DNA of 64,000 bases from Rufibacter hautae. GTDB taxonomy: Bacteria > Bacteroidota > Bacteroidia > Cytophagales > Hymenobacteraceae. The notes below the pieces were generated by a model, which was not told the origin of the DNA, made no database searches, and saw nothing but the letters and a program-made list of their open reading frames with translations. Made by a program: the position numbers and the translations under genes. Below, in pieces: positions 9,985 through 18,889 of this stretch (its first letter is position 1; each line of letters starts with the position of its first letter). The stretch covers positions 310,001 through 374,000 of the forward strand of contig NZ_VKKY01000003.1 of assembly GCF_008271695.1 (NCBI RefSeq), given 5' to 3'.

Positions 9985-10161
9985 ACACGCATATCGTCCC
10001 CCTTTGAAGGGGGTAGGGGGATGACAAAGCCGTTACAAGAACCAAACAACACTTACTACAGAGAAAAGGGCAACCACAAGGGATTGCCCCTACATGATCT
10101 GGAATGCCGTAATCAGCACGCCTCATCATCCCGGGCCTTCAAAGGGGGACGATATGCGTGT
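9985..10161. mobile_element. M1 element: 177-bp MITE-like repeat with 26-bp perfect ends
   Basis: The two ends are perfect 26-bp inverted repeats: 9985-10010 (begins ACACGCATATCGTCCCCC) and 10136-10161. Just inside lie GGGGGTAGGGGGATGA and, on the other side, CATCATCCC, an inner imperfect pair. No reading frame and no clear target-site duplication. It fills the centre of the 387-base gap between tldD and the metalloprotease gene; the rest of the gap shows nothing else on its left side. A sister of the same build lies at 62531-62703. Confidence 0.75.
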
Positions 10162-10167
10162 CCATAA

Positions 10168-10196
10168 AAAATCCCACCTCTAGTGGAGATGGGATT
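10168..10196 (-). terminator. Terminator of the zinc metalloprotease gene
   Basis: AAATCCCACCTC pairs with GAGATGGGATTT around TAGT with one wobble pair. Read on the minus strand it runs into TTTTTT, about 35 bases after the stop codon. Confidence 0.8.
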
Positions 10197-10198
10197 TG

Positions 10199-10229
10199 GG
10201 GCTGTTTTCAGGAAAACAGGGGTAAAACG
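10199..10229. repeat. P1 palindrome copy abutting a stop codon
   Basis: GGGCTGTTTTCAGGAAAACAG plus GGGTAAAAC; the core CTGTTTTC/GAAAACAG is perfect and ends at the stop codon of the metalloprotease gene. Confidence 0.65.
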
Positions 10230-12662
10230 CTATTCGCAGCCTATCATGTCCAGAGAGCCGATGGGCGCGCCGGGTGGAAGGTCTTTGTGGAGTTGCGGTT
10301 TGGCATCTTGAGGTTTTTTCAGGCGGTCTAAGGCTAAGAGGGCATTGGCTTTCACCGCATCGGTAGAGGAGTTGGTTAGTTTCTTGGCCTTTTTCTCCAG
10401 GTTGTTCAGTTGCAGCAGGGCAGCGGCACGGGCCGCGTAGGAGGCCTCTTCATTTTGGGAAAGAGCCATGAGGTGCGTGAGAACCAATTGCTGGGTGAGC
10501 AGCTGCACCTGTCCGTTCATGCCCGAGGCGCCTTTGCTTTCCCAGGTTTGGTCAATGATCTGGTTCAGGACCTCGTCCAGGCCTAAGCCGTTACCCCGGG
10601 CTTTCAACTCCACCAGCCGCGTGGCGCGCTCCGGGTGGAATAGGAAAGAGAGCGTGAAATCTGCCGAAGCCTCGGCAGCAGCCAGCGGGTCAAAGGTGAG
10701 GCCGGTGCGTTTGTCAAACAGTTCGCGGGTAGGAGACCAACCAGCGGGCCGGGGCGGAATGGCAGCGATGATTTTCTCCGGTAGCGCCAGCACGTTCGGC
10801 TCAAGGGTAGAGAGCAAAGCATCCAGGGCTTTTTGCTGCTCGGCCTCGGGCACAAACTCCGTTACCAACTGTCCGTCGCCGCGCGCCGCGTAGGTGTAGT
10901 TCAGACCTCCCACTAGTTTGGCGGCCGCTTCTACCTGGTAGCGGTGGTAGTTGTAAATGGGTACCAGCGCGTCTTCTAACATGGCCATAGGAACACCCGG
11001 CTTGATATTGTTCTCCCCGAAACGCTCCAACGCTTTCTGCCGCACACTTAACACATGCTTCAGTTCTTCAGAGGCGCTGGCGCCATTGTCCCAGAGATGG
11101 GCCTGCGGATGCGCGCCGCCCGGTGCGCGGGAATCTCGGTCAGAGATGAACTGGAGACCGCGTTTGTGGGCCTCGCGCAATTGCTGGTCCAAGGCCTGTT
11201 GTTCGTTCGTGCCGGCCGGGAAATGCTGGTAGCCAAACTTGATGGCTTCTTTGTCCCATTCACCAATGCCCACAGCGTAAGCATCAGAAAGGTCAATGTC
11301 GCCGTTCGCAGTCAGTTTCACGGTAGGATGGGGGTAATCCATGACGCTGGCGCGGTTGCTCACGCTGGCGGCGTAGTTGTGCATGATGCCCAGGGTGTGG
11401 CCCAGTTCATGGGCAGACAGTTGCCGCAGGCGGGAAAGCGCCATTTTCATCATCTCGGGATTAGCGGGTTTGCCTTGTTCATAAGGAGCTAGCAGCCCCT
11501 CAGCGATGAGAAAATCCTGGCGCACGCGCAGGGAGCCCAGGCTTACGTGCCCTTTGATGATCTCGCCGGTTCTGGGGTCGGTGACGGTGGCGCCGTAAGA
11601 CCAGCCCCGGGTGCTGCGGTGCACCCACTGGATCACGTTGTAGCGTACGTCCATGGGGTCCGCATCTACGGGCAAAATTTCCACTTTGAACGCGTCTTTG
11701 TAACCGGCGGCCTCAAACGCCTGCGCCCACCAGCGAGCACCTTCCAAGAGCGCTGATCTGATGGGTTCCGGCGCGGCATGGTCTACGTAGTACACAATGG
11801 GTTCCACGGCCTCAGAGACGGCAGCGGCCGGGTTCTTCTTCTGGAGGCGGTGCCGGGCAATGAAGCGCTTCACAATAGGCTGGTCCACGGGCGTGCTGAA
11901 ATCAAAGTACTCAATCCCGAAGTAGCCGCCTCTGGGGTCCATGGCGCGGGGCGTGTACTTGGCGTCGGGGAGTTGCACAAACGAGTGGTGCTGGCGCAAC
12001 GTGATGGCCTGCGCCGAGGGCGTGACGCTGCGTACGAAATTGCCGGCATCCTCGCCGCCCACAAACGTGAGCGTGGCCTCAAACTCTGAGTTCTGCGGAA
12101 AGTTCTTGGTGCGGGGCAAATACATAACCGAGCGGTTGGCATCTAGGCGGTAAGAACCCTGGCGGCTGCGCCGGATGCTGCCCACCACGTCATGGGCATC
12201 GCGGAGGATGAACTCGGTGGCGTCTACCAAGACCTTGTCGCCTTCCGTGGCCTCCACCTTGAATCCCCACAGCGCCGACTGCGCGAACGACTGCGCCACG
12301 GCCTGTTCCTCGGCGGGGTTGCCGTTCATGGCGCGGTAGCCCTGGTTGGGTTCCATGAGCAGCACCTTGGGGCCAACCTTATGGAAATACACCACGTGCT
12401 CGCCGCCCAACTGCCCGCGGTCTAGCCCGATGTCGTTGGAGCCGAGGCCGGCGGCCAGGGAGTTCACATACAAGAATTGCTGGTCTAGTTTATCAATCTC
12501 CAGCAGGATACGGCCGGTGGCCTCATCCCAGTAAAACGGGAAATAACCGCTGAACTTCTGCATGCCTGCGATTTTGCCTGCAATGCCCGCGGGTTTGTTT
12601 TGGGCCCAAATTTGGGAAAGTGCCAGAAAAGCGAAAAGAAAGGAGAGTAGCGTTTTGCGCAT
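10230..12662 (-). CDS. Secreted zinc-dependent metalloprotease (DUF5117/DUF5118 type)
   Basis: An 810-residue secreted zincin. The chosen start MRKTLLSFLFAFLALSQIWAQ gives a clean signal peptide; 20 further codons upstream (MFLIHYLIQ...) add nothing like it. The N-terminal part (about 25-330) matches the DUF5118/DUF5117 style (FSGYFPFYWDEATGRILLEI; YLPRTKNFPQNSEFEATLTF). The catalytic motif is HELGHTLGIMH, a complete HExxHxxGxxH at residues 418-428, followed by the Met-turn-like SVMDYPHP. The C-terminal ~350 residues are helical. Substrate is unknown. No operon partner is evident. Confidence 0.9.
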   Translation of the reverse strand: MRKTLLSFLFAFLALSQIWAQNKPAGIAGKIAGMQKFSGYFPFYWDEATGRILLEIDKLDQQFLYVNSLAAGLGSNDIGLDRGQLGGEHVVYFHKVGPKVLLMEPNQGYRAMNGNPAEEQAVAQSFAQSALWGFKVEATEGDKVLVDATEFILRDAHDVVGSIRRSRQGSYRLDANRSVMYLPRTKNFPQNSEFEATLTFVGGEDAGNFVRSVTPSAQAITLRQHHSFVQLPDAKYTPRAMDPRGGYFGIEYFDFSTPVDQPIVKRFIARHRLQKKNPAAAVSEAVEPIVYYVDHAAPEPIRSALLEGARWWAQAFEAAGYKDAFKVEILPVDADPMDVRYNVIQWVHRSTRGWSYGATVTDPRTGEIIKGHVSLGSLRVRQDFLIAEGLLAPYEQGKPANPEMMKMALSRLRQLSAHELGHTLGIMHNYAASVSNRASVMDYPHPTVKLTANGDIDLSDAYAVGIGEWDKEAIKFGYQHFPAGTNEQQALDQQLREAHKRGLQFISDRDSRAPGGAHPQAHLWDNGASASEELKHVLSVRQKALERFGENNIKPGVPMAMLEDALVPIYNYHRYQVEAAAKLVGGLNYTYAARGDGQLVTEFVPEAEQQKALDALLSTLEPNVLALPEKIIAAIPPRPAGWSPTRELFDKRTGLTFDPLAAAEASADFTLSFLFHPERATRLVELKARGNGLGLDEVLNQIIDQTWESKGASGMNGQVQLLTQQLVLTHLMALSQNEEASYAARAAALLQLNNLEKKAKKLTNSSTDAVKANALLALDRLKKPQDAKPQLHKDLPPGAPIGSLDMIGCE

Positions 12663-12663
12663 G

Positions 12664-12690
12664 TTTTTGGAAAAGTAAGCCTGAAACGGA
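12664..12690. repeat. P1 half-copy directly before a start codon
   Basis: On the minus strand CCGTTTCAGGCTTACTTTTC is followed within a few bases by the metalloprotease ATG. It keeps one P1 arm and the loop but not the second arm. Confidence 0.55.
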
Positions 12691-12782
12691 AAGAGCTGGA
12701 TAAGGTAGTGAATTAAGAACATAGGGGCAAGGCTATGTTTATGGGACTGCTAGTTGCCCGTATAAAGGTGTTGTTATAGAAA

Positions 12783-12812
12783 GGCGTTTCAGGCTTGTTT
12801 TCCAGAAATTAA
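12783..12812. repeat. P1 half-copy
   Basis: GGCGTTTCAGGCTTGTTTTC is one full P1 arm; the second arm has decayed (AAATTAAGTTAAAT). Confidence 0.55.
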
Positions 12813-12823
12813 GTTAAATATAA

Positions 12824-12856
12824 AACCCGCCACTTTTAGTGTTGAAGTGGCGGGTT
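12824..12856. terminator. Strong hairpin between the two protease genes
   Basis: AACCCGCCACTT pairs perfectly with AAGTGGCGGGTT across a 9-base loop. It has no long T run on either side. The 348-base gap 12663-13010 holds this hairpin, the two P1 halves and the terminator at 12956; nothing else is seen. Confidence 0.55.
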
Positions 12857-12955
12857 GTCATTGATGGTGTTCTATAGGGTTTTCGCAGTAAGTTTATTTA
12901 CCAGGGTTATTCATAATTTCCTTTTGTTTAAAGTCTTTGGCAGTAGAAGCACACC

Positions 12956-12991
12956 AAAAAGCCACTGTCCTTGTGCAGAACAGTGGCTTTT
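12956..12991 (-). terminator. Terminator of the M61 peptidase gene
   Basis: AAAAAGCCACTGT pairs with ACAGTGGCTTTT around a short loop and gives a T run on the minus strand, about 20 bases after the stop codon. Confidence 0.88.
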
Positions 12992-13010
12992 GCCTGTTAA
13001 AAGATAGAAT

Positions 13011-14810
13011 CTACAGGTTCTTTATCCAGCTTTGGCGGAGGGAGAGCTGCGCAGGTGTGGCATTCTCCTCTACCTCGAAAAGGTGCTTCTGCACTTCCTG
13101 GTTTTCCAGCATCTTCAGCTGTAATTTTTCTTCTTTTCCGTTTCTCCGCACGATCAAGGCATAGGCATCCCCGGCCTTTAATTGGAAAATCTTAGGAACC
13201 TCCTGGTTGGCGTTCTGCAAAGAAATGGGTGTGCCATTGATGGCCACCAACTCATCACCGTCTTTCAGGCCGGCTTGCTGTTGGGTGGCGTTCACTTTCT
13301 GAAACACAATTTTTCCGTCCGGAGCACCTAAACCGAAGCCTGGGTCAATGGTCTTTTTATCGGACGTTCGGGAAGGGGTGTACCTGATGCCTAGTTTCCC
13401 AAAATACTCGGCCACCGGCAGCGGTTCTGCGGCTTTGATGTAGCGGTTGAAGAAGTCTGCGATCTCAGGATAAGTCTTGGCCGTGAAGATCTCGAAGAAC
13501 TGCTTCTCCGGGAACGATTTCGTGGGGCCGTACTCCTTTGACAGATCATTGATGACTTCGCGCAGGCCGCGTTTGCCGCCTGAAAGCTCCAGCAATCGAA
13601 TGTCCAGGAGGGCCGCGGTAGCCGCGCCGCGCTGGTAGATGTTGCCGTAAATCTGTTTGCCCTTGGGCGTGTAAGATGTCAGGCTGAGTTCCCGCAGGCT
13701 GTAGTCATTGCCCATCACATCGTTGACGAGCAGCTTCTGGCGCATATCTTTCAGATAAGCGGGCAGGTCTATCATGCCGGCTCTCAGTTGCATGATGTCA
13801 GAAGCCCACTCGGTGGTACCTTCATACAGCCACAGGTGCTGCGAGGGGGTAGGCGTCTCAAAGTTGAAGCGCTCAATGATCTCACTGTGGATGTTCAACG
13901 GCGTGATGATGTGGAAGAACTCATGCGAGGCGATGTCTGTTAACTGATGCGCGAATTGGGGGGTTAAATCCTCTTCCTTCATCACGTACTCAGAGCTGTA
14001 GGAGTGCTCCCAGGCGCCCCAGGTCTCGTCCTCGAAATGATACAGGAACGTGTAGCGGTCCACCGGAAAATTGACCACAAACTTATGGGCGGCATCCAGC
14101 ATGGTGGTCATATTGGTGACCAGGTCCTGCGACTTGATTTTCCCGGTTTTGGAGTAGGTGTAGATGTCAATGGTGGTGCCGGCGTAATTAGTGGACGCTT
14201 TGGTAAGTGTACCAGCCAGAATAGGGGAGTCTACCGCGTGGTCATAGTTGTTGATGAGGAAATAGCCGTTTTTATCGGTCTTCAAGGCGGTGCCCACTTC
14301 CCACTCGTTAGGATACTCCAGTTTCAGGCGCATGGGGTTGCCCTGCAGACCTTTCAGGTAGCCAAAAACGCCTTGGCCGTTGATTAGCGCATGGTCTTTC
14401 TCCAGCGAGGTGCCGCACATGGCGTACACCGTATTCTTGTCTACCTTGGTATCCCAGGTTTCGGCAATCTGGTAGGTGATTTTACGTACCTTGCTAGGCT
14501 CGCTTAACTCCCATTGATTGGTGTTGAGCTGCTTGGAGGCTATTTCGCGGCCCTTTTTGTCAAAAGCCTTGAAATTGCGCACAAACCGCCCGATGTCCAT
14601 GGTTTGGTACGTGCCGGGGGCGGTAGACGCGAACTGAAACACATTGTTCTCCGCTTTGAGGCCTTTCACCTGTAGGGAAACTTTGAACAGGTCATCGGCA
14701 CGGTCATTCAGGTTGACCTTGTAGGTGAGCTCCGGCGTTTTGGCCGCCTGGGCAGGCTCTGCAAAAGCTAAAAAGCCCAAAAGGCCTAAAGCCATGGTAA
14801 ATTTCTTCAT
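13011..14810 (-). CDS. M61-family metallopeptidase with PDZ domain
   Basis: Secreted or periplasmic aminopeptidase of the M61 (glycyl aminopeptidase) family, 599 residues from the preferred start MKKFTMALGLLGFLAFAEPAQA, which is a signal peptide ending at AQA. The open frame extends 105 codons upstream into the K+ channel gene, but that part is antisense-like and lacks any signal. Order: N-terminal beta domain (25-215), catalytic domain with the zinc motif HEFFH at 296-300 (SHEFFHIITPLNIHSE), LWLYEGTTEW supplying the next ligand region, then a C-terminal PDZ domain (about 495-580: GLKDGDELVAINGTPIS). Probably a standalone transcript. Confidence 0.92.
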   Translation of the reverse strand: MKKFTMALGLLGFLAFAEPAQAAKTPELTYKVNLNDRADDLFKVSLQVKGLKAENNVFQFASTAPGTYQTMDIGRFVRNFKAFDKKGREIASKQLNTNQWELSEPSKVRKITYQIAETWDTKVDKNTVYAMCGTSLEKDHALINGQGVFGYLKGLQGNPMRLKLEYPNEWEVGTALKTDKNGYFLINNYDHAVDSPILAGTLTKASTNYAGTTIDIYTYSKTGKIKSQDLVTNMTTMLDAAHKFVVNFPVDRYTFLYHFEDETWGAWEHSYSSEYVMKEEDLTPQFAHQLTDIASHEFFHIITPLNIHSEIIERFNFETPTPSQHLWLYEGTTEWASDIMQLRAGMIDLPAYLKDMRQKLLVNDVMGNDYSLRELSLTSYTPKGKQIYGNIYQRGAATAALLDIRLLELSGGKRGLREVINDLSKEYGPTKSFPEKQFFEIFTAKTYPEIADFFNRYIKAAEPLPVAEYFGKLGIRYTPSRTSDKKTIDPGFGLGAPDGKIVFQKVNATQQQAGLKDGDELVAINGTPISLQNANQEVPKIFQLKAGDAYALIVRRNGKEEKLQLKMLENQEVQKHLFEVEENATPAQLSLRQSWIKNL

Positions 14811-14920
14811 TATTGGTATAAAGGGTGTAGGGCGGAAAAGCACGCCGTGGGCAAAATATTTAACTAGAAGATAAGTCGTAGGGAGCAGGAAAATATTACG
14901 AGAGTAAGGAAGGAACAAAA

Positions 14921-15622
14921 TCAAGAAGTACCTTTTTCTTCGGTTCCGTTGTTCTGCTTCTCTTGTTGGGGCACTGCCACAAACCAGGAGGCCACATAGG
15001 CGGTGAATGTTCCAAACAACCCAACCCCGGCCGTCATCAGAATAGCGGCAATGAGCCGGCCTTCTGTGGTGACCGGGAATTTGTCTCCGTACCCCACTGT
15101 GGTGATGGTGACGTAAGCCCACCAAATAGCATCCTCGGCCGTTTTGATATTGCTGTTAGGGTCTGTTTCTACCTGCAGGATTGCAATGGAAGAGAAGATG
15201 ATGAGCAGGATGGCGATGATGAAAACGGACGTAAAAGCGCCTTTGGCTTTGGAGACAAAAAGATGATGCAGCAGTTGCTGTGTTGACCTGAAAGCCCTGA
15301 GAATCCTGAAGATTCTTATCAGCCTAAGAAGCCTGCCGGCCCGCAGGAAATCTACCATCGGAATGCTGGAGACCAGATCAATCCAACCCCAGCGCATGAA
15401 CTTGAGCTTGTTCTCTGCTTTGTAGAGCCTAATGCAAAACTCCAGAAAGAAGAAAGCGCAAATAGCATTATCTAAATACCTGAGTAGGGTGGAGGTTTCC
15501 TCTGGCAATACATAAATGGTATCTACTACCAGAGACCCCAACACATACAAGGAGAGAATGAAGACCGTAATGTTTAAGATGCCCAGTTTAGGGGAGGCCT
15601 TTTCATTGGATTTTTCTTCCAT
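14921..15622 (-). CDS. Voltage-gated potassium channel
   Basis: Tetrameric six-helix K+ channel of the inner membrane. The S4 voltage sensor carries regularly spaced arginines (RAGRLLRLIRIFRILRAFRS, about residues 94-113). The selectivity filter TVGYGD is at 175-180 within AYVTITTVGYGDKFPV, between S5 and S6. The 233-residue length leaves no cytosolic RCK or cyclic-nucleotide domain, only a short polar tail, so gating should come from voltage alone. Upstream of S1 is a short charged N-terminus (MEEKSNEKASPK). Confidence 0.92.
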   Translation of the reverse strand: MEEKSNEKASPKLGILNITVFILSLYVLGSLVVDTIYVLPEETSTLLRYLDNAICAFFFLEFCIRLYKAENKLKFMRWGWIDLVSSIPMVDFLRAGRLLRLIRIFRILRAFRSTQQLLHHLFVSKAKGAFTSVFIIAILLIIFSSIAILQVETDPNSNIKTAEDAIWWAYVTITTVGYGDKFPVTTEGRLIAAILMTAGVGLFGTFTAYVASWFVAVPQQEKQNNGTEEKGTS

Positions 15623-15701
15623 TGTCTTGCTAGAGCGTTAAATCCTACAGAATAGATGTCAAGGTATTTACCTCAAGCTTCTTCTTTTTGCCCTCTTTTC
15701 C

Positions 15702-15721
15702 TAAAAATAGGCCCTAAACAG
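15702..15721. repeat. P1 half-copy
   Basis: CCTAAAAATAGGCCCTAAAC, the right half of P1, ends 7 bases beyond the stop of the downstream minus-strand dehydrogenase gene. Confidence 0.5.
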
Positions 15722-15727
15722 ATTGCT

Positions 15728-16786
15728 TTACAACGTCACCCCAAACTTCTCGCCTAAGCCTTCTAAATCTTTTACTACCGGCGGAAGCAGCGGAATGCCT
15801 TCTTTCATGCGTTGCTCGGTGAAGAGGCGCTCTGGGTCGCCGGGGATGAGGACTTGGTGACCGTCTTTGGCTTTGGAGCTTCTAAAGCGGGTGATCCAGT
15901 TGTCCATGTGGTTTTTGAAGTCATCGGCAGGACGGAAGGCGTCTACGCGCATGGCTCCGAAGAAGTGCCCAATGCCTTCGCCCACCGGATCTGCGGGCGG
16001 TGCCAGGAAACTCACGAACGGCGGTACCCATGGGCCGTAGTTGGCACCAGATAAGACTGCTGAGAAAATGTCTACCACCGCACCCAGCGCGTAGCCTTTG
16101 TGACTACCGGTGTCGCCGCCTAGCGGGAGCAGGGCGCCGCCGTCTTTCAGTTCGTTGGGGTTGGTGGAGGGCGAGCCGTCTAACGCCTGAATCCAGCCGA
16201 GGGGCGCTTCCAGGTTCTTGCGCTGCAGCATCTCCAGTTTGCCGTTAGCAGCGGTGGTAGTGGCTAAATCGGCGACGAAAGGAGGTTGCTCGTTGGCCGG
16301 AATGGCCACGGCAATGGGGTTGGTGCCCAGCAATCGTTCCAGGGAATAAGTGGGAGCCACAAGCGGACTGGCGTTGGTCATGGCCATGCCAATCATGTCG
16401 TGCTCCAGGGCTTTCATGGCGTGGTAGCCGGCAATCCCGAAGTGGTTGGAGTTCTTCACAGCCACCCATCCGCTACCGGCAACTTTGGCTTTCTCCAGCG
16501 CAATCTGCATGGCCTTTGGTGCTACAACCAACCCGAGGCCTCCGTCGCCGTCTACCGTGGCGGTGCTGGGCGTCTCGTGCACAATGCGCACGTTGGGCGT
16601 GGCGTTGATGCGGCCGGCTTCCCAGAGGCGCACGTAGCCGATGAGGCGGGCTACGCCGTGCGAGTCCACGCCGCGGATATCGGCGGAGAGCAGGGTTTCA
16701 GTGGCGGTTTGGGCATCCTCGGGCGGGCAGCCGATGGCCAGGAATATCTTGCGGGAAAAATCGAAAAGTCGTTCGTAGGGGTACAT
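15728..16786 (-). CDS. Ldh-family malate/L-lactate (2-hydroxyacid) dehydrogenase
   Basis: NAD(P)-dependent oxidoreductase of the type-2 malate/L-lactate/ureidoglycolate family, cytosolic, 352 residues. The fold is recognisable from SADIRGVDSHGVARL near residue 35, VKNSNHFGIAGYHAMKAL in the cofactor region (about 110-130), MAMTNASPLVAPT, and GDTGSHKGYALGAVVDIFSAVLSG (about 225-248). The true substrate cannot be read from the sequence. Start ATG 16786 fits the family. It diverges from the MuiA-like gene at 16902 with a 115-base spacer that must hold both promoters. Confidence 0.9.
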   Translation of the reverse strand: MYPYERLFDFSRKIFLAIGCPPEDAQTATETLLSADIRGVDSHGVARLIGYVRLWEAGRINATPNVRIVHETPSTATVDGDGGLGLVVAPKAMQIALEKAKVAGSGWVAVKNSNHFGIAGYHAMKALEHDMIGMAMTNASPLVAPTYSLERLLGTNPIAVAIPANEQPPFVADLATTTAANGKLEMLQRKNLEAPLGWIQALDGSPSTNPNELKDGGALLPLGGDTGSHKGYALGAVVDIFSAVLSGANYGPWVPPFVSFLAPPADPVGEGIGHFFGAMRVDAFRPADDFKNHMDNWITRFRSSKAKDGHQVLIPGDPERLFTEQRMKEGIPLLPPVVKDLEGLGEKFGVTL

Positions 16787-16901
16787 GCGCTAATTCAGAT
16801 GGAAAGCGCCAAAGGTAAGGCAAACGGAAGAAAACATTCCAGCAGAAATGCTTCCTTTGTGAAAGCATTGATTTGTTCTGTCTACCTCTAACTTACCCTT
16901 T

Positions 16902-18554
16902 ATGAATTTGTTCCGCGTAAGCCTGGGCCTGTGGCTAAGCTGTTTCTGGCTTGTTTTTCCTGTTTCGGCGCAAAAACAGGAAACAATGACTACCCAGGTG
17001 AAAGCCGTGACGGTGTTCCTTAACCGAGCACAGGTCACCAACACCGGCAAAGCCTCGGTAGAGCCGGGCGTAACCGAGTTGGTGTTGGAAGGCTTACCGG
17101 CGCAACTGGATGAGCGGAGCGTGCAAGTGAATCCAACGGGCAATGTAACGCTGCTCTCGGTGCGCTACGAGCAGAATTTCCTGCGGAACACGGCCAAGCC
17201 ATCTGAGTTGCAACGGCTGGAGGACTCGCTGCAAAGCTATAACGGCCGCATCAGAACGCTTTCAGACCAGCGCGAGGTGTTGCAGAAAGAAGAGGCGTTG
17301 CTGCAGGCCAACCAGAACATTGGTGGTTCGCAAACCGGACTCACCGCTGCCCGCCTCAAAGAAGTAGCCGATTATTACCGCACCCGTATGCTGGCCATCC
17401 GGAAGGAAATCCAAACGATAGACTTGCAATTAACCCTGCTGCGTGAGCGCCAGAACCAGTTCAACAACCAGGTGAACCAAACCCGCCAAAACCAGCAGGC
17501 GAATAATCGCGTGATTGTATCCGTACAGGCGCAGTCTCGTGCCCAGGTGGCGCTTGAGGTATCTTACGTGGTAATAAATGCGATGTGGGAACCTATCTAT
17601 GACCTCCGGGCTAGCGGCGGCTCTGGACCAGTGCAACTGCAATACAAAGCCAACGTGCGGCAGAACACCGGCGTGAACTGGTACAACGTACAACTGACCC
17701 TAGCTACCACCAACCCCGCAGAAGGAGCGCAGAGACCGGATCTGTTTCCTCAGCAGTTAGGAATTGTCCAGCCGGTATCTATTAGAGGTGCCTTACAAGG
17801 TAGGGTGGGTGGCGTGGCAGTGCAGGACTCAGAGAAAGAGTTAAACGAAGTAGTAGTGACAGGATACGGTGTAACGAGGAAGGAAGCAACAACAGGATCT
17901 GCTACTTCAGTAAGAACCTCAGACTTCACCGAAGCCGTTGCCACTACCCTCGCTGCTGAGTTCAAGATTGGCATTCCGTTCAGCGTGCCTTCCGATGGGG
18001 AACCACACACCGTGGACATTCAGCAGCACAACTTGAATACCACTTATGCCCACACCACCGTCCCTAAGCTTGATCCCACGGCGTTTCTGGTGGCCCACCT
18101 GACCAACTGGGAGAACCTGAAATTGCTGCCTGGCGAGGCTAACGTATTCCTGGCGGGTACCTTCACCGGTAAGTCTTTCCTCAATCCAGCGCAGACCCGT
18201 GACACGCTCACCCTTTCTCTGGGGCGGGACCAGAACGTAGTGGTACAGCGTGAGCGCTTGAAAGACTACCAGAAACGCTCCACCTTGGGCAGCAACATCA
18301 AAGAACAGTTTGGCTACGAAATCAGTCTCCGGAACACCAAAGCACAAGCGGTGACCATTACAGTGGAAGATCAGATTCCCATGAGCACGACTTCTGAAAT
18401 TGAAGTGGAAGATGTGGACCTGAACGGTGGCAAACTCGACAAGGATTCTGGGAAAGTGACGTGGCTCGTTTCTTTGAAACCGAATGAGACGGTGAAGCGC
18501 ACGCTGCGGTACGTGGTGAAGTATCCGAAAAATAAGCAGGTGAGTGGGTTGTAA
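16902..18554 (+). CDS. MuiA/DUF4139-family protein with TonB-plug-like insert
   Basis: Secreted protein of the mucoidy-inhibitor-A type, 550 residues, with signal peptide MNLFRVSLGLWLSCFWLVFPVSAQ. DUF4140-like domain at about 30-110 (KAVTVFLNRAQVTNTGKA), a coiled coil at about 100-205 (heptads; many Gln/Arg/Leu), then DUF4139 from about 210 to the end (VSYVVINAMWEPIYDLRAS ... LRYVVKYPKNK). Between residues ~295 and 335 the DUF4139 domain is interrupted by ALQGRVGGVAV, then LNEVVVTGYGVTRKEATTG, which is the linker/plug signature of SusC/RagA TonB-dependent receptors. Function is unknown; family members are envelope-associated. Confidence 0.87.
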   Translation: MNLFRVSLGLWLSCFWLVFPVSAQKQETMTTQVKAVTVFLNRAQVTNTGKASVEPGVTELVLEGLPAQLDERSVQVNPTGNVTLLSVRYEQNFLRNTAKPSELQRLEDSLQSYNGRIRTLSDQREVLQKEEALLQANQNIGGSQTGLTAARLKEVADYYRTRMLAIRKEIQTIDLQLTLLRERQNQFNNQVNQTRQNQQANNRVIVSVQAQSRAQVALEVSYVVINAMWEPIYDLRASGGSGPVQLQYKANVRQNTGVNWYNVQLTLATTNPAEGAQRPDLFPQQLGIVQPVSIRGALQGRVGGVAVQDSEKELNEVVVTGYGVTRKEATTGSATSVRTSDFTEAVATTLAAEFKIGIPFSVPSDGEPHTVDIQQHNLNTTYAHTTVPKLDPTAFLVAHLTNWENLKLLPGEANVFLAGTFTGKSFLNPAQTRDTLTLSLGRDQNVVVQRERLKDYQKRSTLGSNIKEQFGYEISLRNTKAQAVTITVEDQIPMSTTSEIEVEDVDLNGGKLDKDSGKVTWLVSLKPNETVKRTLRYVVKYPKNKQVSGL

Positions 18555-18620
18555 GAGGGTTCTTTGACGTACTTTAATCTGATTTCTATTTGCTTAGCGA
18601 TTGTGTTTCTATGGGTTCTT

Positions 18621-18832
18621 ATGCATTCGTAGTCCGTTTCCGCTGGCGTGGCGCCATAGTTGGCGTGGGTGCATAAGCTGTATTGTTCCATAGCTGGGCT
18701 CCGAGCGCTCACGGCCGCGAGGCCTCGCCTTCCGGCCTCGCGCTGTGTTCTTTTCCTTTCCTCGGCTAAAGCCATCGGAATGTTGGGCGTTGCCCAACAC
18801 CGGAAAAGCACAAGGCGCTCAACCGAAAGGCT
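18621..18832 (+). repeat. Composite repeat block A, left copy
   Basis: A 212-bp non-coding block, from ATGCATTCGTAG to AACCGAAAGGCT. An inverted copy lies at 22226-22444. The most conserved part is TAGCTGGGCTCCGAGCGCTC followed by the GC-rich hairpin CGCGAGGCCTCGCCTTCCGG. Contains a small perfect hairpin GTTGGGC/GCCCAAC at 18782-18798. Confidence 0.75.
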
Positions 18833-18889
18833 GGAATTGGGTTCTTTCAACAGCTACAGTGTTTAGCAGTATGTCCGTTTCCAAATTAG

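Noticed and set aside
9985-10161. CRISPR-like repeat
   Set aside because: Only two inverted end copies; no series of equal repeats with spacers anywhere in the window.
14811-15125. N-terminal 105 codons added to the M61 peptidase
   Set aside because: Overlaps the K+ channel gene, is rich in His/Arg without domain character, and a good signal peptide begins at 14810.
18660-18866. Small ORFs inside block A and A' (also 22258-22668)
   Set aside because: The similar reading frames come from the repeat itself; frame is not preserved over the full length, and no start or domain supports coding.
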